Program-made: the position numbers and the translations under genes
Shown here: positions 1 through 5,506 of the stretch, piece after piece
Layout: the number at the start of each line of letters is the position of its first letter
How positions within the stretch are numbered: the first letter of the stretch is position 1
Notes under the pieces: model-generated
The model's database searches: none
The model's input: only the letters and a program-made list of their open reading frames with translations
Told to the model about the DNA's origin: nothing
NCBI GenBank assembly: GCA_905479905.1
Contig: CAJQOK010000336.1
Span: 1-5,506 of the forward strand
Source of the DNA: an uncultured Aliterella sp.
Lineage (GTDB): Bacteria > Cyanobacteriota > Cyanobacteriia > Cyanobacteriales > Chroococcidiopsidaceae
Direction of reading: 5' to 3'
Length of the DNA stretch: 5,506 bases

Positions 1-328
1 CTGCAACTCCAAAGCGTTCTAAACTCTGCCAAGGTAAAACATTAGCGGGAAAATCATTAGCTGGATAAAGGATGGTGTCGCCGTTTTGCCAATTGAGACT
101 ATGGGCTGCGATCGTTAACGCCATGCTGGTAGAAGGTACAAAGGCAACTTGTTCGCTGTGACAACCCAGCCATAAAGCAACATCTTCGCGCAGCTTATCA
201 ACTCGTTTAACCCAGTTTGGTAAAAGAATATTGCCCATAAGTTCGGGGGCGAACAGGCTGTGCATATAGCTTTTCACAGTTAAAGGTGCAAGTCCTGCCC
301 AGTTTAGGTAAGTAATTCCGGGAATCAT
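1..328 (-). CDS. Class V PLP-dependent aminotransferase, N-terminal part (3' end outside window)
   Basis: The frame opens with ATG at 328 and stays open to base 1, giving 109 codons of a protein that in this family is usually about 370-400 residues. No in-frame start lies between this ATG and the upstream stop, so the start is well fixed, although no clear Shine-Dalgarno sequence is visible. The N-terminus TYLNWAGLAPL (residues 6-16) matches the 'YLNxAGxxPL' opening of class V aminotransferases (cysteine desulfurase / isopenicillin-N epimerase-like fold type I). FVPSTSMAL (63-71) fits the segment that binds the PLP phosphate, and DFPANVLPW (92-100) is typical of the following strand. The PLP lysine lies beyond the edge, so the substrate and the desulfurase versus epimerase or transaminase choice cannot be decided. 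It follows the GNAT gene by 72 bp on the same strand. The family call is firm; the specific reaction is unknown. Confidence 0.85.
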   Translation of the reverse strand, partial: MIPGITYLNWAGLAPLTVKSYMHSLFAPELMGNILLPNWVKRVDKLREDVALWLGCHSEQVAFVPSTSMALTIAAHSLNWQNGDTILYPANDFPANVLPWQSLERFGVA

Positions 329-400
329 TAAATTTTTATAACTAGGAAATGGTCATCTTTGATCCGCGCGATCGCGCTTTATAGTAAGTTACCCAAAGCG
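329..400. promoter_or_regulatory. Short intergenic spacer with HIP1-centred palindrome
   Basis: This gap lies between the acetyltransferase stop and the aminotransferase start. It contains the perfect 12-bp palindrome GCGCGATCGCGC at 366-377, with HIP1 at 368-375. A minus-strand TATAAA (378-383) sits directly upstream of the palindrome and could serve as a -10 element for the aminotransferase gene, but no good -35 hexamer stands at the right distance. Whether the gene has its own promoter is therefore open. Confidence 0.25.
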
Positions 401-949
401 TTAGATGGCTAGATTCTCCCAAGATTCGCGCGTAAGCTGCCATTCGATTTGACTCCACGAGCGATCGCTCATCCAATTAGGACTAGGACGAGTGCCAATG
501 GCAACAAATCCATACCGTTGTGCTAAACGGGTAACTCGCAAATTTGCACTGACAGAAACGCCTCGAATCTCCTTTAAACCCAGATTGTGAAAACCAAACT
601 CAATCAAAGCTTTTGTTATCTCAATAGCGTAGGCATAACGCCCCCAAAATTGAGATGCTAACTCAATGCCTAGTTCTGCTATATCTGCACTGTAACCTTC
701 CTGGCGCAGTCCGCCACAGCCAATTAGTTCTTGATTGCGGCGATCAACTAGAGCAAGCTGATAATTGTAGCGAGGGTTTTCCGTTGCCCACTGATTAAAA
801 AGGTGCAGAAGTTTTTGAGTATAGTTGAGTGTTACTTCCTCCGGCGCACAGAACTTTGCATAGCGCAGATCGGCACGATAGGCAAAAAACGCTGGCTCAT
901 CTTCCTCAATAAAGTCTCGTAAAAGAAATCTTTTGGTAATAATTTCCAT
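401..949 (-). CDS. GNAT family N-acetyltransferase (RimJ/RimL type)
   Basis: This predicted cytoplasmic protein of 182 residues fits the usual 170-190 of the RimJ/RimL-like acetyltransferases, which transfer an acetyl group from acetyl-CoA to an amine, often a protein N-terminus or small amine. The opening TKRFLLRDF is the characteristic first strand ('TeRLxLRxf'). IGCGGL (about residues 76-81) is the central beta strand. SQFWGRYAYAIE (about 99-110) corresponds to the acetyl-CoA pyrophosphate loop (Q/RxxGxG/A), and the later ANLRVTRLAQRYGF matches the conserved 'N.xSxrvxeKlGF' C-terminal motif. I chose ATG at 949. A TTG two codons upstream (955) is an alternative start, and the AAGAG upstream is 5 nt from TTG but 11 nt from ATG, so the choice is not certain. 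It lies 37 bp past the phosphotransferase stop and may be read through from the lipid operon. The acceptor substrate cannot be told. Confidence 0.9.
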   Translation of the reverse strand: MEIITKRFLLRDFIEEDEPAFFAYRADLRYAKFCAPEEVTLNYTQKLLHLFNQWATENPRYNYQLALVDRRNQELIGCGGLRQEGYSADIAELGIELASQFWGRYAYAIEITKALIEFGFHNLGLKEIRGVSVSANLRVTRLAQRYGFVAIGTRPSPNWMSDRSWSQIEWQLTRESWENLAI

Positions 950-986
950 ATTCAATTAAGCTCTTGTTCGCATTTAACAAACTACT

Positions 987-1592
987 TCAAACAGGAGTAA
1001 GCGATTGGTTGCTAGTAATGTCGCGGATAGATCGAAATATCCGCAGCAAAATAGTTAAGCCGCAACCGATACACATTCCGGGAATCACGTATTGCCATAC
1101 GGGGAGACCAAACGCCGCCACAATGCAGCTAAGGGCAATAATTGCCAGTCTGTCCGTTTGTCCGCAAGGCCCTACCGATTGGGTTTTGCTTCCCGCCGTT
1201 AAACCAAGTAAGCCAAAGGTTTGCACCCAGCTTGTAAGAATAATTAGGGCAATAATCCATGTAAGTTGACCGTGAGGAAATAAGCCTAAAATAATTAGTA
1301 AATCGGTGATTTCTCCGGGTAAACGGTTGAGATAAGCCCCTAATGGCGATTTTTTATCAAATTCTTCGGCAACTAAACCATCTAGGGTACTAAGTAACAT
1401 TCGTAATGCGATCGCAATTATCGCCCCAATCCACCAACCCTGATATAAACAGTAAGCTGTAGCTACTCCAGGAATAATCGTCGAACACGATAACCAATTG
1501 GGTGATAGTTGGTTAATACCAGGAATTTTCCGGAGTAAAGCCCGTAATGAGTATTTAGCTTGATACAAGCCCAAATCGAGTTTAGGAGTCAT
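987..1592 (-). CDS. CDP-alcohol phosphatidyltransferase family protein, YnbA-like, with degenerate active-site motif
   Basis: This 201-residue membrane protein has about five to six hydrophobic segments (roughly 33-50, 52-68, 95-107, 110-130, 149-163 and 165-185). The family joins a CDP-linked lipid to an alcohol, releasing CMP. Residues 68-93 keep the exact spacing of the signature DxxDGxxAR(x8)GxxxDxxxD. D71, G72, A75 and G85 are present, but the first Asp is S68, the Arg is E76, the third Asp is N89 and the fourth, normally the catalytic base, is G93. GPCGQTDRLA (141-150) resembles a motif I recall from E. coli YnbA, as does Asn in place of the third Asp. It is the last gene of the lipid operon: its ATG overlaps the acyltransferase stop as ATGA, with no obvious Shine-Dalgarno of its own, which suggests translational coupling. 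Either it is a divergent enzyme with rearranged metal ligands or a non-catalytic relative. Family membership is confident; activity is doubtful. Confidence 0.82.
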   Translation of the reverse strand: MTPKLDLGLYQAKYSLRALLRKIPGINQLSPNWLSCSTIIPGVATAYCLYQGWWIGAIIAIALRMLLSTLDGLVAEEFDKKSPLGAYLNRLPGEITDLLIILGLFPHGQLTWIIALIILTSWVQTFGLLGLTAGSKTQSVGPCGQTDRLAIIALSCIVAAFGLPVWQYVIPGMCIGCGLTILLRIFRSIRDITSNQSLTPV

Positions 1593-2251
1593 AAAAATAA
1601 ATCTTGTTTAAGCTGAGTAACTAACAAATCTAAATCGCTACCTTGATAAGGTTCTCCAAAGGTAACTTCTAAATGCTGAAATGGTTTCCACCACTGCGCC
1701 TCAATTGACCACGCGGCTTTAGTTCCGGCTAAATGTGCAGGTACAATTGTCCAGCCTTCTTTTAGTAATATTTTTAATAACCCGCGTTGAAGTTGGCAGC
1801 TTTTGCGGCTACCACTGGGATAAAACAAAATCCAGCCGGAAGTAGCAGCTTTAAGACGACTTCGCCACTGTTTTAATTCCATCACGCTAAGGCGATCAAA
1901 AGCTACAGCTTGACATAACAATGATGCGGCTAAGGCGCGATTAAGTTGACAAAAAAAGTAGTCTGCGGCGGCTAATACCACAATTTGACATCGGATTTTG
2001 GCGGGTATTGCTGCAAGTAAAGTAATAGTATCTAGGTGGGATTGATGATTTGCTACAATTGCAATGCGATCGCCAGTAGGAATTTGACCTTTCACCGTTA
2101 GCCGATATTGCAACCTTAATAAAGTTACTGCAAGCCAACTACCACAAAGTCGCAAAGTATCCCAAGTTAAATCTGGTACGCGAGGATAACTCCCCAAACG
2201 TTTAGTTAATGGATCTCCCAAATCCACCGCCGGAACATAATCAAATTTCAT
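1589..2251 (-). CDS. PlsC-like lysophospholipid (1-acylglycerol-3-phosphate) acyltransferase
   Basis: This protein of 220 residues is of normal size for a compact PlsC-family acyltransferase, which transfers a fatty acyl group to a lysophospholipid at the inner face of the membrane. The catalytic box NHQSHLD (68-74) has the HxxxxD pair H69/D74. FDR (118-120) is the glycerol-phosphate binding block II. YPSGSR (144-149) stands where most relatives have PEGTR, so the Glu is replaced by Ser. IVPAHLAGT (169-177) is block IV. No long N-terminal membrane anchor is obvious beyond a hydrophobic stretch near residues 36-47. The start overlaps the Rieske stop (ATGA) and is preceded by AAGG 9 nt upstream, so it could also be initiated independently. 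Between a cytidylyltransferase and a CDP-alcohol phosphotransferase, making phosphatidic acid for a dedicated lipid is the natural role. The acyl donor (acyl-ACP is usual in cyanobacteria) and the acceptor are inferred. Confidence 0.88.
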   Translation of the reverse strand: MKFDYVPAVDLGDPLTKRLGSYPRVPDLTWDTLRLCGSWLAVTLLRLQYRLTVKGQIPTGDRIAIVANHQSHLDTITLLAAIPAKIRCQIVVLAAADYFFCQLNRALAASLLCQAVAFDRLSVMELKQWRSRLKAATSGWILFYPSGSRKSCQLQRGLLKILLKEGWTIVPAHLAGTKAAWSIEAQWWKPFQHLEVTFGEPYQGSDLDLLVTQLKQDLFL

Positions 2252-2260
2252 ACTGGTTTA

Positions 2261-2264
2261 CCTT
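2261..2264 (-). promoter_or_regulatory. Ribosome binding site of the acyltransferase gene
   Basis: AAGG on the minus strand lies 9 nt before the ATG at 2251. It matters because the upstream Rieske frame is broken: ribosomes terminating early at 2903 would not reach the ATGA overlap, so this site could still allow the acyltransferase to be translated. Confidence 0.5.
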
Positions 2265-2925
2265 GATAAACAAAGGGTTCGCAAGTTAAAGGCTGTTGTC
2301 CGTCAGTTTGATTTAAGATAACTTTGCGGACTGCATGGGAAACTGGATTAGTTTCGCGGCTTAAGTCTTGACTATGTAAGTTGTAAGCCCGTTGTTCTTC
2401 TTGTACTGCGTGGATATCTTCAGCAAACACTTGGCGAAACGTACCTCTATCTAAAATTGGATGCAGCAATTTTAAAATCCAAGGCATTCCCCACACATGG
2501 CGAAAGTAAAAGGTTGAATAAACCCATGTTCGCTGTGGTGCTGTGGGAACATAAACTACAAATAGATAAAATGCCCCATCTTCAGACCATAAATGAAAGT
2601 AAGGATACTCGTACATCACATGAACGCGATTTTTGCCAGGGTGAGAAATTAGCGCCGCCAGTAATCTAGGGGTATCAACTTCATAGATGGCGTTTACAGT
2701 CCGCAAGTTACTTTTTAAAGACAATAATTGAGGATTTGCCCAAGGTTGGGCGCTTTGATGCAAGTCTGCATGAAATAAATCTGTCGCATTTTCAGTAATA
2801 TAACTAAAGTGACAGCCTACTTCTCCTTGCATGGGAATCGGATGGTAATGCTGACTATGGACTGGAGGAATTTTTGGCAATGGTACAGAATCAGCCAACT
2901 TTTCATCGCCTAAAAACACCCACTG

Positions 2926-2936
2926 GCCCGCCGCCA
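2926..2936 (-). other. Frameshift site in the Rieske oxygenase gene
   Basis: On the minus strand the context is GGC GGC GGG CCA GTG. Family-like sequence runs in the first frame up to VKEYGG and resumes one base later as QWVFLGD. Removing one G restores the frame; a two-base loss is the alternative. There is no known slippery heptamer or stop codon at the shift point, so programmed recoding is unlikely. The same frame as the second half contains an ATG at 2937, just upstream of the shift, but the only Shine-Dalgarno-like AAAGAG is one base away from it, too close to work well. Confidence 0.75.
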
Positions 2937-3261
2937 TACTCTTTAACCGGATAGGACTTGAGACAAAATTGCTTTTGCATATCCATACCCGGAATATCAG
3001 TACACTGACCGCTAGGGGCAAATTTCCAGCCGTGATAACTACAAACAAGTTTATTACCGACGCGACGACCAAATTGACTTAAACGCACCCGTTTATGCGG
3101 ACAAGCATCTTCAAAGACGCTGTAGCTACTATTAGCCTTGACAACAACTAATTCTATTGTTCCCACTTTTGCCGCTTTAATTCCACTGTGCGGAAAGTTT
3201 TTAAGATGGGCAACTGTCCACCAATAATTGAGATTGAGGCTGCACTGACGAACATCTTGCA

Positions 3262-4248
3262 TTAGTAGCCAAAGCCTCCATGAAAAAAGCGAACTGTATG
3301 AAAAAACACAGGCGCAACCCACAGTAAGCTATCAATTCTGTCTAAAATTCCGCCATGTCCGGGTAAAAGTGCGCCAAAGTCTTTAATCCCCAAATCGCGT
3401 TTAAAGGCACTCATTACCAAGTCGCCAATTTGACCGCCGATACCTATTATTAAACCAATTATTCCCACTAACCACCACTGGAAATGAGGAAAAGCAATTT
3501 GCCAGTTTAAATAGGCGATCGCAATACTTGACAATAAAGCTAAAAGCGACCCTTCTACAGTCTTTTTAGGCGATATTTCCGTCCAAGTAGTTTTACCGAA
3601 TAATTTACCCCATAAAAAAGCTAAAGCATCGTTAAATTGAGTCGCCAGCACCATAAATAACACATAACCCAATCCGTATTTTGACTGACTTAAAAAGCTA
3701 ATATGCGCCATAAACCAACCAAAATAAATTAGTCCAATCGCTGATAAGGAAATGTGTTGGATTGCACCTTTAGATTGATTGGTAAATATGGGTAAAGTTG
3801 TAATTCCGGCTATTCCCCAAATTGGCAAAGCCATAAATAAACCGTACTGATTAAAAGCCGCACACAAACCCAAACCAACAATTAATATATCTACAACAAT
3901 ACAGTAAGCTTTATGCTCGTAAAGCCCTGTACTACGGGCAAATTCTTTAAAACCATAGATAGAAACTAACGTAATTGCGATCGCCCATGCACCAGAACCT
4001 AGCCACAAAGGTATAAAAATTACAGGTAACAAAATCGCCCAAGTCCAGTAAGGTTTCTTTGCTACTTCTAAGGGTTTTAGCCAAATAAAAATACCTAATA
4101 ATGAATAAACGATTGCTGCCAAACTAGAATAAAAAGCTAAAGGAATAAAGTTGTTAGTAATGTTATTCCTAATTAATTCAAACAAATTGAATGATTGGGC
4201 GATAGCGCAAGCTGGAACGTTACCGGGCTTCGCATTTATACTATTCAT
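3262..4248 (-). CDS. CdsA-like phosphatidate cytidylyltransferase (CDP-diacylglycerol synthase), YnbB-like
   Basis: This integral membrane protein of 328 residues has about eight hydrophobic segments (first near 35-58, last near 305-320). It should convert CTP and phosphatidic acid to CDP-diacylglycerol and pyrophosphate. The family signature is complete at residues 280-306: S280, K283-R284, K289-D290, G292, P296-G297-H298-G299-G300 and D303-R304-I-D306. The upstream ATQFNDALAFLWGKLFGK (202-219) with ISPKKTVEG (225-233) is the other conserved block of this fold. The end, FFHTVRFF, and the overall layout recall E. coli YnbB more than CdsA, so this is probably a second, pathway-specific enzyme rather than the housekeeping one. 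I infer this from memory of YnbB. The roughly 30-residue polar N-terminus is longer than in YnbB and lacks a clear ribosome binding site, so the true start could be internal. It is the first gene of the lipid operon and its TAA overlaps the next ATG (TAATG). Confidence 0.93.
   Translation of the reverse strand: MNSINAKPGNVPACAIAQSFNLFELIRNNITNNFIPLAFYSSLAAIVYSLLGIFIWLKPLEVAKKPYWTWAILLPVIFIPLWLGSGAWAIAITLVSIYGFKEFARSTGLYEHKAYCIVVDILIVGLGLCAAFNQYGLFMALPIWGIAGITTLPIFTNQSKGAIQHISLSAIGLIYFGWFMAHISFLSQSKYGLGYVLFMVLATQFNDALAFLWGKLFGKTTWTEISPKKTVEGSLLALLSSIAIAYLNWQIAFPHFQWWLVGIIGLIIGIGGQIGDLVMSAFKRDLGIKDFGALLPGHGGILDRIDSLLWVAPVFFHTVRFFHGGFGY
3275..3279 (-). promoter_or_regulatory. Strong Shine-Dalgarno (GGAGG) for the Rieske gene
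   Basis: GGAGG lies inside the end of the cytidylyltransferase coding sequence, 12 nt before the ATG at 3262. It supports this ATG as the start of the Rieske protein rather than the in-frame ATG at 3322, which would add 20 residues unlike the family. Confidence 0.55.
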
Positions 4249-4405
4249 ATTTAGTCAAGTCAATATTGGCAGTATTTATAGCCATTTTTTTAGTAGTTGC
4301 ATTCAAATACAAACCCTGTATTATTAATTCCAGAATCTATTGATTTAGCTGATACTTATAAATATATTTAGTTACTGCTACAAACTTAAAAGTAGTATGC
4401 CAATA

Positions 4406-4434
4406 TTTACAGCTACCACTATTAAGCTTGACAA
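4406..4434 (-). promoter_or_regulatory. Candidate sigma70-type promoter for the lipid operon
   Basis: On the minus strand, TTGTCA (4429-4434) and TGTAAA (4406-4411) are separated by 17 nt. They match the consensus at 5 of 6 and 4 of 6 positions. Transcription would start near 4399 and give a leader of about 150 nt. A second possible -10, TATAAA at 4275-4280, lies closer to the start codon but lacks a proper -35. In DNA this AT-rich such matches arise easily, so this is only a candidate. Confidence 0.3.
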
Positions 4435-4482
4435 AATAGCCATTATAGGATGCTAAAAAAGTATTAAGTATAAAATATAGTC

Positions 4483-4503
4483 AAAAATGCTAGTTTGAAC
4501 TAG
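4483..4503 (-). terminator. Weak hairpin with T run, possible terminator of the DUF3370 gene
   Basis: On the minus strand CTAGTTCAAACTAG (4503-4490) can form a stem of 5 bp with a 4-nt loop (or 6 bp with 2 nt). It is followed after two bases by TTTTT (4487-4483). It lies about 70 nt past the DUF3370 stop, in the right order for a factor-independent terminator, but the stem is short and AT-rich. Confidence 0.3.
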
Positions 4504-4513
4504 GTATTGAAGT

Positions 4514-4555
4514 GCGATCGCCCTAATTGAAAACTTTACCTATAAGGGCGATCGC
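4514..4555. repeat. Inverted repeat built on two HIP1 octamers
   Basis: GCGATCGCCCT (4514-4524) and its perfect reverse complement (4545-4555) form an 11-bp stem around a 20-nt loop. Each arm contains one HIP1 octamer GCGATCGC. The structure begins 19 nt after the DUF3370 stop. No T run follows on the minus strand, so it is not a classic terminator, though the stem could still stabilise the mRNA 3' end or stall polymerase. Confidence 0.7.
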
Positions 4556-4573
4556 CGATGAGACAATTTACTA

Positions 4574-5506
4574 TTACTCCAAAGTACCAATAGTTAAGAT
4601 TTGCGGCGGGGTAGAGTCTGGGGGATAAATCAACTCTAGCTGCACCATACGGCGGCTTGAAGGTGACATTTTTAAGGAAAGCATAGGATCTAGCACCTGC
4701 CCAACACGATGCCACAAATGCACGTAGCGCGTTTGTGGTTTGCCGTTGTCGTCACTGTAACGCAAGCGGACTGTACCCCGAAAAAAGGGAAAATCTAATG
4801 ATGGTTGGCGAAAACGCGCACCTTTTTGACTCAGTTTGTCTTCTTTTAAAGGTGTAGCGAGGGTTAAAGTAACAGTTTGAGCTTTTTGAGTTGAATTAAT
4901 TAAAGGAATTGAAAGGTTATAAAGAACGCCGTAATTACCATGAGATTCATAGGCGGTATCAGGATATCGGGCTAACATCTTGGCTGTTTGCACTTGTCCT
5001 GTACCTAATCTGCCACCAATGAGCGTATTTATAGCATAGGAAATAGCTTTTCCTGGGGCAGGAATTGTCAAGTTTTTAGCTTGGGGATTGTCTGCAAGCG
5101 TTGCTTTCCATTGCGAACCTTGCGATATACCTGCAACTCTACCGTAGATTAATTGACCGCTAATTTGTCCGGGAGGCGTAGGGGTTTTGTCACGAGGACT
5201 TGAAAGGCTACCAGCAAGTAGTAATTGCTCCCATTGGGCTAAATTCGGCGCTGGATCGCTCTGTTGCTTGGCAAACATTGCTAGACTTGCGATATAAACT
5301 TTGCCGCTACTATTTAGCTGCATAAGTGTAGATCGCCCGTTGACTGCTTTAGCTAAATCGCGGACGGGAATCGGCGAATTCATTAACATTTTGCTTTCCC
5401 CCGGTGCAATTACTAGCTTTTGAGGAAAACCAGCTTGACGGATACCGCGTAATACATCGCTTACAGCGCGATCGCCTGGGCCAGAATAAATTTTCCCATC
5501 ATTATT
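4574..5506 (-). CDS. DUF3370 domain protein, C-terminal 310 residues (5' end outside window)
   Basis: The frame is open from the right edge to the TAA at 4574. The ATG at 5389 is internal, because family-like sequence (GPGDRAVSDVLRG, then QKLVIAPGES) precedes it in the same frame. I recognise DUF3370, a cyanobacterial family of unknown function usually over 400 residues, from NGRSTLMQLNSSGKVYIASL, the YGRVAGISQGSQW block, the RYPDTAYESHGNYGVLYNLS block, TPLKEDKLSQKGARF and FFRGTVRLRYSDDNGKPQTR, ending with YPPDSTPPQILTI. The missing N-terminal part would tell whether a signal peptide is present. Members look like beta-rich exported or envelope proteins, but that is an impression. It points toward the lipid operon from 325 bp away, with a possible terminator in between, so co-transcription is doubtful. 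Confidence 0.9.
   Translation of the reverse strand, partial: NNDGKIYSGPGDRAVSDVLRGIRQAGFPQKLVIAPGESKMLMNSPIPVRDLAKAVNGRSTLMQLNSSGKVYIASLAMFAKQQSDPAPNLAQWEQLLLAGSLSSPRDKTPTPPGQISGQLIYGRVAGISQGSQWKATLADNPQAKNLTIPAPGKAISYAINTLIGGRLGTGQVQTAKMLARYPDTAYESHGNYGVLYNLSIPLINSTQKAQTVTLTLATPLKEDKLSQKGARFRQPSLDFPFFRGTVRLRYSDDNGKPQTRYVHLWHRVGQVLDPMLSLKMSPSSRRMVQLELIYPPDSTPPQILTIGTLE

Larger units (their letters stand above)
2248..3262 (-). pseudogene. Rieske 2Fe-2S non-heme iron oxygenase, interrupted by a +1 frameshift
   Basis: Two overlapping frames make one protein. The first part starts with ATG at 3262 and ends at TGA 2903-2905. The second, in another frame, carries the rest to TGA 2248-2250. Dropping one G from the GGG at 2927-2929 gives a continuous 337-residue protein with the junction EYGGGQWVFLGD, a normal length for a PaO/VanA-type oxygenase alpha subunit. 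The Rieske ligands are C54-P-H56 and C74-x2-H77 (CPHKR and CSYHGW). The mononuclear iron site follows as E157-N158, D161, H164 and H168, with a candidate third ligand D282 in FAEDIHAVQEEQR. Such enzymes use O2 and reductase-supplied electrons to hydroxylate, desaturate or demethylate. Its ATG overlaps the cytidylyltransferase stop (TAATG), and its own stop overlaps the acyltransferase start, so it belongs to the lipid operon and may modify a lipid tail or headgroup. As written, only a 119-residue Rieske-domain fragment would be made. A sequencing error is possible, since both sides are well conserved. Confidence 0.85.
4249..4573. other. AT-rich intergenic region, upstream of the lipid operon
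   Basis: This 325-bp gap separates the DUF3370 stop from the cytidylyltransferase start. No convincing open frame was found on either strand. It holds the HIP1 inverted repeat and weak hairpin near the DUF3370 end, and possible minus-strand promoter hexamers nearer the operon. A 9-bp inverted pair AATATTGGC / GCCAATATT (4262-4270 and 4399-4407) is also present, about 130 bp apart, with no assignable role. Confidence 0.7.

Noticed and set aside
964..1269. Plus-strand open frame of 101 codons
   Set aside because: It lies almost wholly antisense to the CDP-alcohol phosphotransferase gene and its translation shows no family motifs.
1941..2138. Minus-strand 65-codon frame
   Set aside because: It is an out-of-frame shadow inside the acyltransferase gene, whose motifs are all in the other frame.
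2457..2669. Plus-strand 70-codon frame
   Set aside because: It is antisense to the second half of the Rieske gene and has no recognisable motif.
2938..3072. Upstream part of the second Rieske frame as a separate N-terminus
   Set aside because: This stretch is just the open alternative frame over the Rieske domain; its translation is unlike the family until QWVFLGD at the frameshift.
3263..3322. Earlier in-frame start for the Rieske gene (3322)
   Set aside because: The extra 20 residues are unlike the family and overlap the cytidylyltransferase; ATG 3262 has GGAGG upstream and the TAATG junction.
4395..4410. NtcA-like site GTA...TAC
   Set aside because: The spacing is 10 nt instead of the required 8.
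4428..4474. Plus-strand promoter hexamers (TTGACA at 4428, TATAAA at 4469)
   Set aside because: Their spacing is wrong, and no plus-strand gene follows.

Overview
The window is cyanobacterial chromosome. Nine perfect copies of the HIP1 octamer GCGATCGC occur in 5.5 kb, where chance would give far fewer than one. The right-hand gene belongs to DUF3370, a family known essentially only from cyanobacteria. All genes lie on the minus strand, so biological order runs from right to left. I cannot name the genus from sequence alone.

Right to left, the window starts inside a DUF3370 protein gene (4574-5506, 5' end missing). An AT-rich gap of 325 bp follows (4249-4573). It holds a HIP1-based inverted repeat just past the DUF3370 stop, a weak hairpin followed by a T run, and possible minus-strand promoter elements for the next operon.

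The core is a tightly packed lipid operon (987-4248). It encodes a CdsA-like phosphatidate cytidylyltransferase, a Rieske non-heme iron oxygenase, a PlsC-like acyltransferase and a CDP-alcohol phosphatidyltransferase-like protein. The three junctions overlap as TAATG, ATGA and ATGA, which argues for one mRNA and coupled translation. The set reads as a dedicated route: acylation to phosphatidic acid, activation to CDP-diacylglycerol, then headgroup transfer, with an oxygenase acting on the lipid or its headgroup. The cytidylyltransferase and the phosphotransferase resemble the E. coli YnbB/YnbA pair rather than housekeeping CdsA/PgsA. This pairing is from memory and has not been searched. The lipid product is unknown.

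Two things make the operon unusual. The Rieske gene is split by what looks like one extra base in a GGG run (plus-strand CCC at 2927-2929). The phosphotransferase has the exact spacing of the CDP-alcohol phosphatidyltransferase signature, but four of its eight conserved positions are changed, including the usual catalytic aspartate.

To the left are a RimJ/RimL-type GNAT acetyltransferase (401-949) and the first 109 codons of a class V PLP-dependent aminotransferase (1-328, running off the edge). They point the same way but are separated by small gaps, and their link to the lipid operon is unclear. No RNA genes, mobile elements or CRISPR arrays were seen.
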